5,769 nt of DNA from positions 1 through 5,769 of the forward strand of contig CABPWH010000097.1 of the NCBI GenBank assembly GCA_902461085.1. The letters run 5' to 3'. Both the position numbers and the translations under genes were made by a program. Of this stretch, positions 5,665 through 5,769 are shown one piece after another (positions within the stretch are counted from its first letter, which is position 1; the number at the start of each line of letters is the position of its first letter). Source of the stretch: an uncultured Collinsella sp. Lineage in GTDB: Bacteria > Actinomycetota > Coriobacteriia > Coriobacteriales > Coriobacteriaceae. The notes under the pieces were generated by a model. That model ran no database searches and had not been told where the DNA came from. It saw nothing but the letters and a program-made list of their open reading frames with translations.

Positions 5665-5686
5665 CAGCTTTGACTCCTTAAAGCTG
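5665..5686 (+). other. Short hairpin just after ndk
   Basis: CAGCTTT (5665-5671) pairs perfectly with AAAGCTG (5680-5686) around an eight-base loop, three bases after the ndk stop. No T run follows. It may protect the 3' end of the message ahead of the main terminator. Confidence 0.4.
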
Positions 5687-5700
5687 TTAGCGTGTGGCTT

Positions 5701-5737
5701 GGGCGCCGCGGAACTCCATCCGCGGCGCCCTTTTATT
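5701..5737 (+). terminator. Intrinsic terminator of ndk
   Basis: GGGCGCCGCGG (5701-5711) pairs perfectly with CCGCGGCGCCC (5720-5730) around AACTCCAT and is followed by TTTTATT. It is a textbook strong terminator, 38 bases after the ndk stop. The last 32 bases of the window show nothing identifiable. Confidence 0.93.
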
Positions 5738-5769
5738 CCAGAATCTATGCAGGGGCCCGCTCGGACATG

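Overview
The window is about 5.8 kb of GC-rich bacterial chromosome. It carries three housekeeping enzymes on the plus strand (argG, argH, ndk), a divergent HAD-family phosphatase on the minus strand, and intergenic spacers rich in structure. GC-ending codons, AAAGGAG-type Shine-Dalgarno sites and the flavour of the proteins suggest a high-GC gut anaerobe of the Coriobacteriia, perhaps Collinsella. That assignment is my inference from style; nothing in the window proves it.

Layout. Bases 1-310 are non-coding and hold a hairpin (70-102) and a nested inverted repeat (170-299) with perfect 34-bp arms. A Cof-type HAD hydrolase occupies 311-1138 on the minus strand. Bases 1139-1692 separate it from argG and form the most interesting part of the window. 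This stretch has a candidate promoter for each direction, then a 24-codon reading frame (1412-1486) with a strong ribosome site and six arginine codons, three of them consecutive CGA codons directly before the stop. Mutually exclusive antiterminator (1494-1527) and terminator (1512-1550) hairpins follow. This has the layout of a classical transcription attenuator controlling argG by arginine supply. argG (1693-2919) comes next, then a 522-base gap with a GC-rich hairpin (3073-3102) and a 56-residue unknown small protein (3153-3323), then argH (3442-4872) with its terminator. A 385-base spacer with candidate promoters leads to ndk (5258-5662), which ends in a strong terminator.

How the genes work together. 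ArgG joins citrulline and aspartate to make argininosuccinate, and ArgH splits this into arginine and fumarate, so the pair performs the last two steps of arginine synthesis. An arginine-codon leader in front of argG would close the feedback loop at the level of charged tRNA-Arg. Ndk (nucleotide interconversion) and the HAD phosphatase have no evident link to this pathway and look like independent transcription units.
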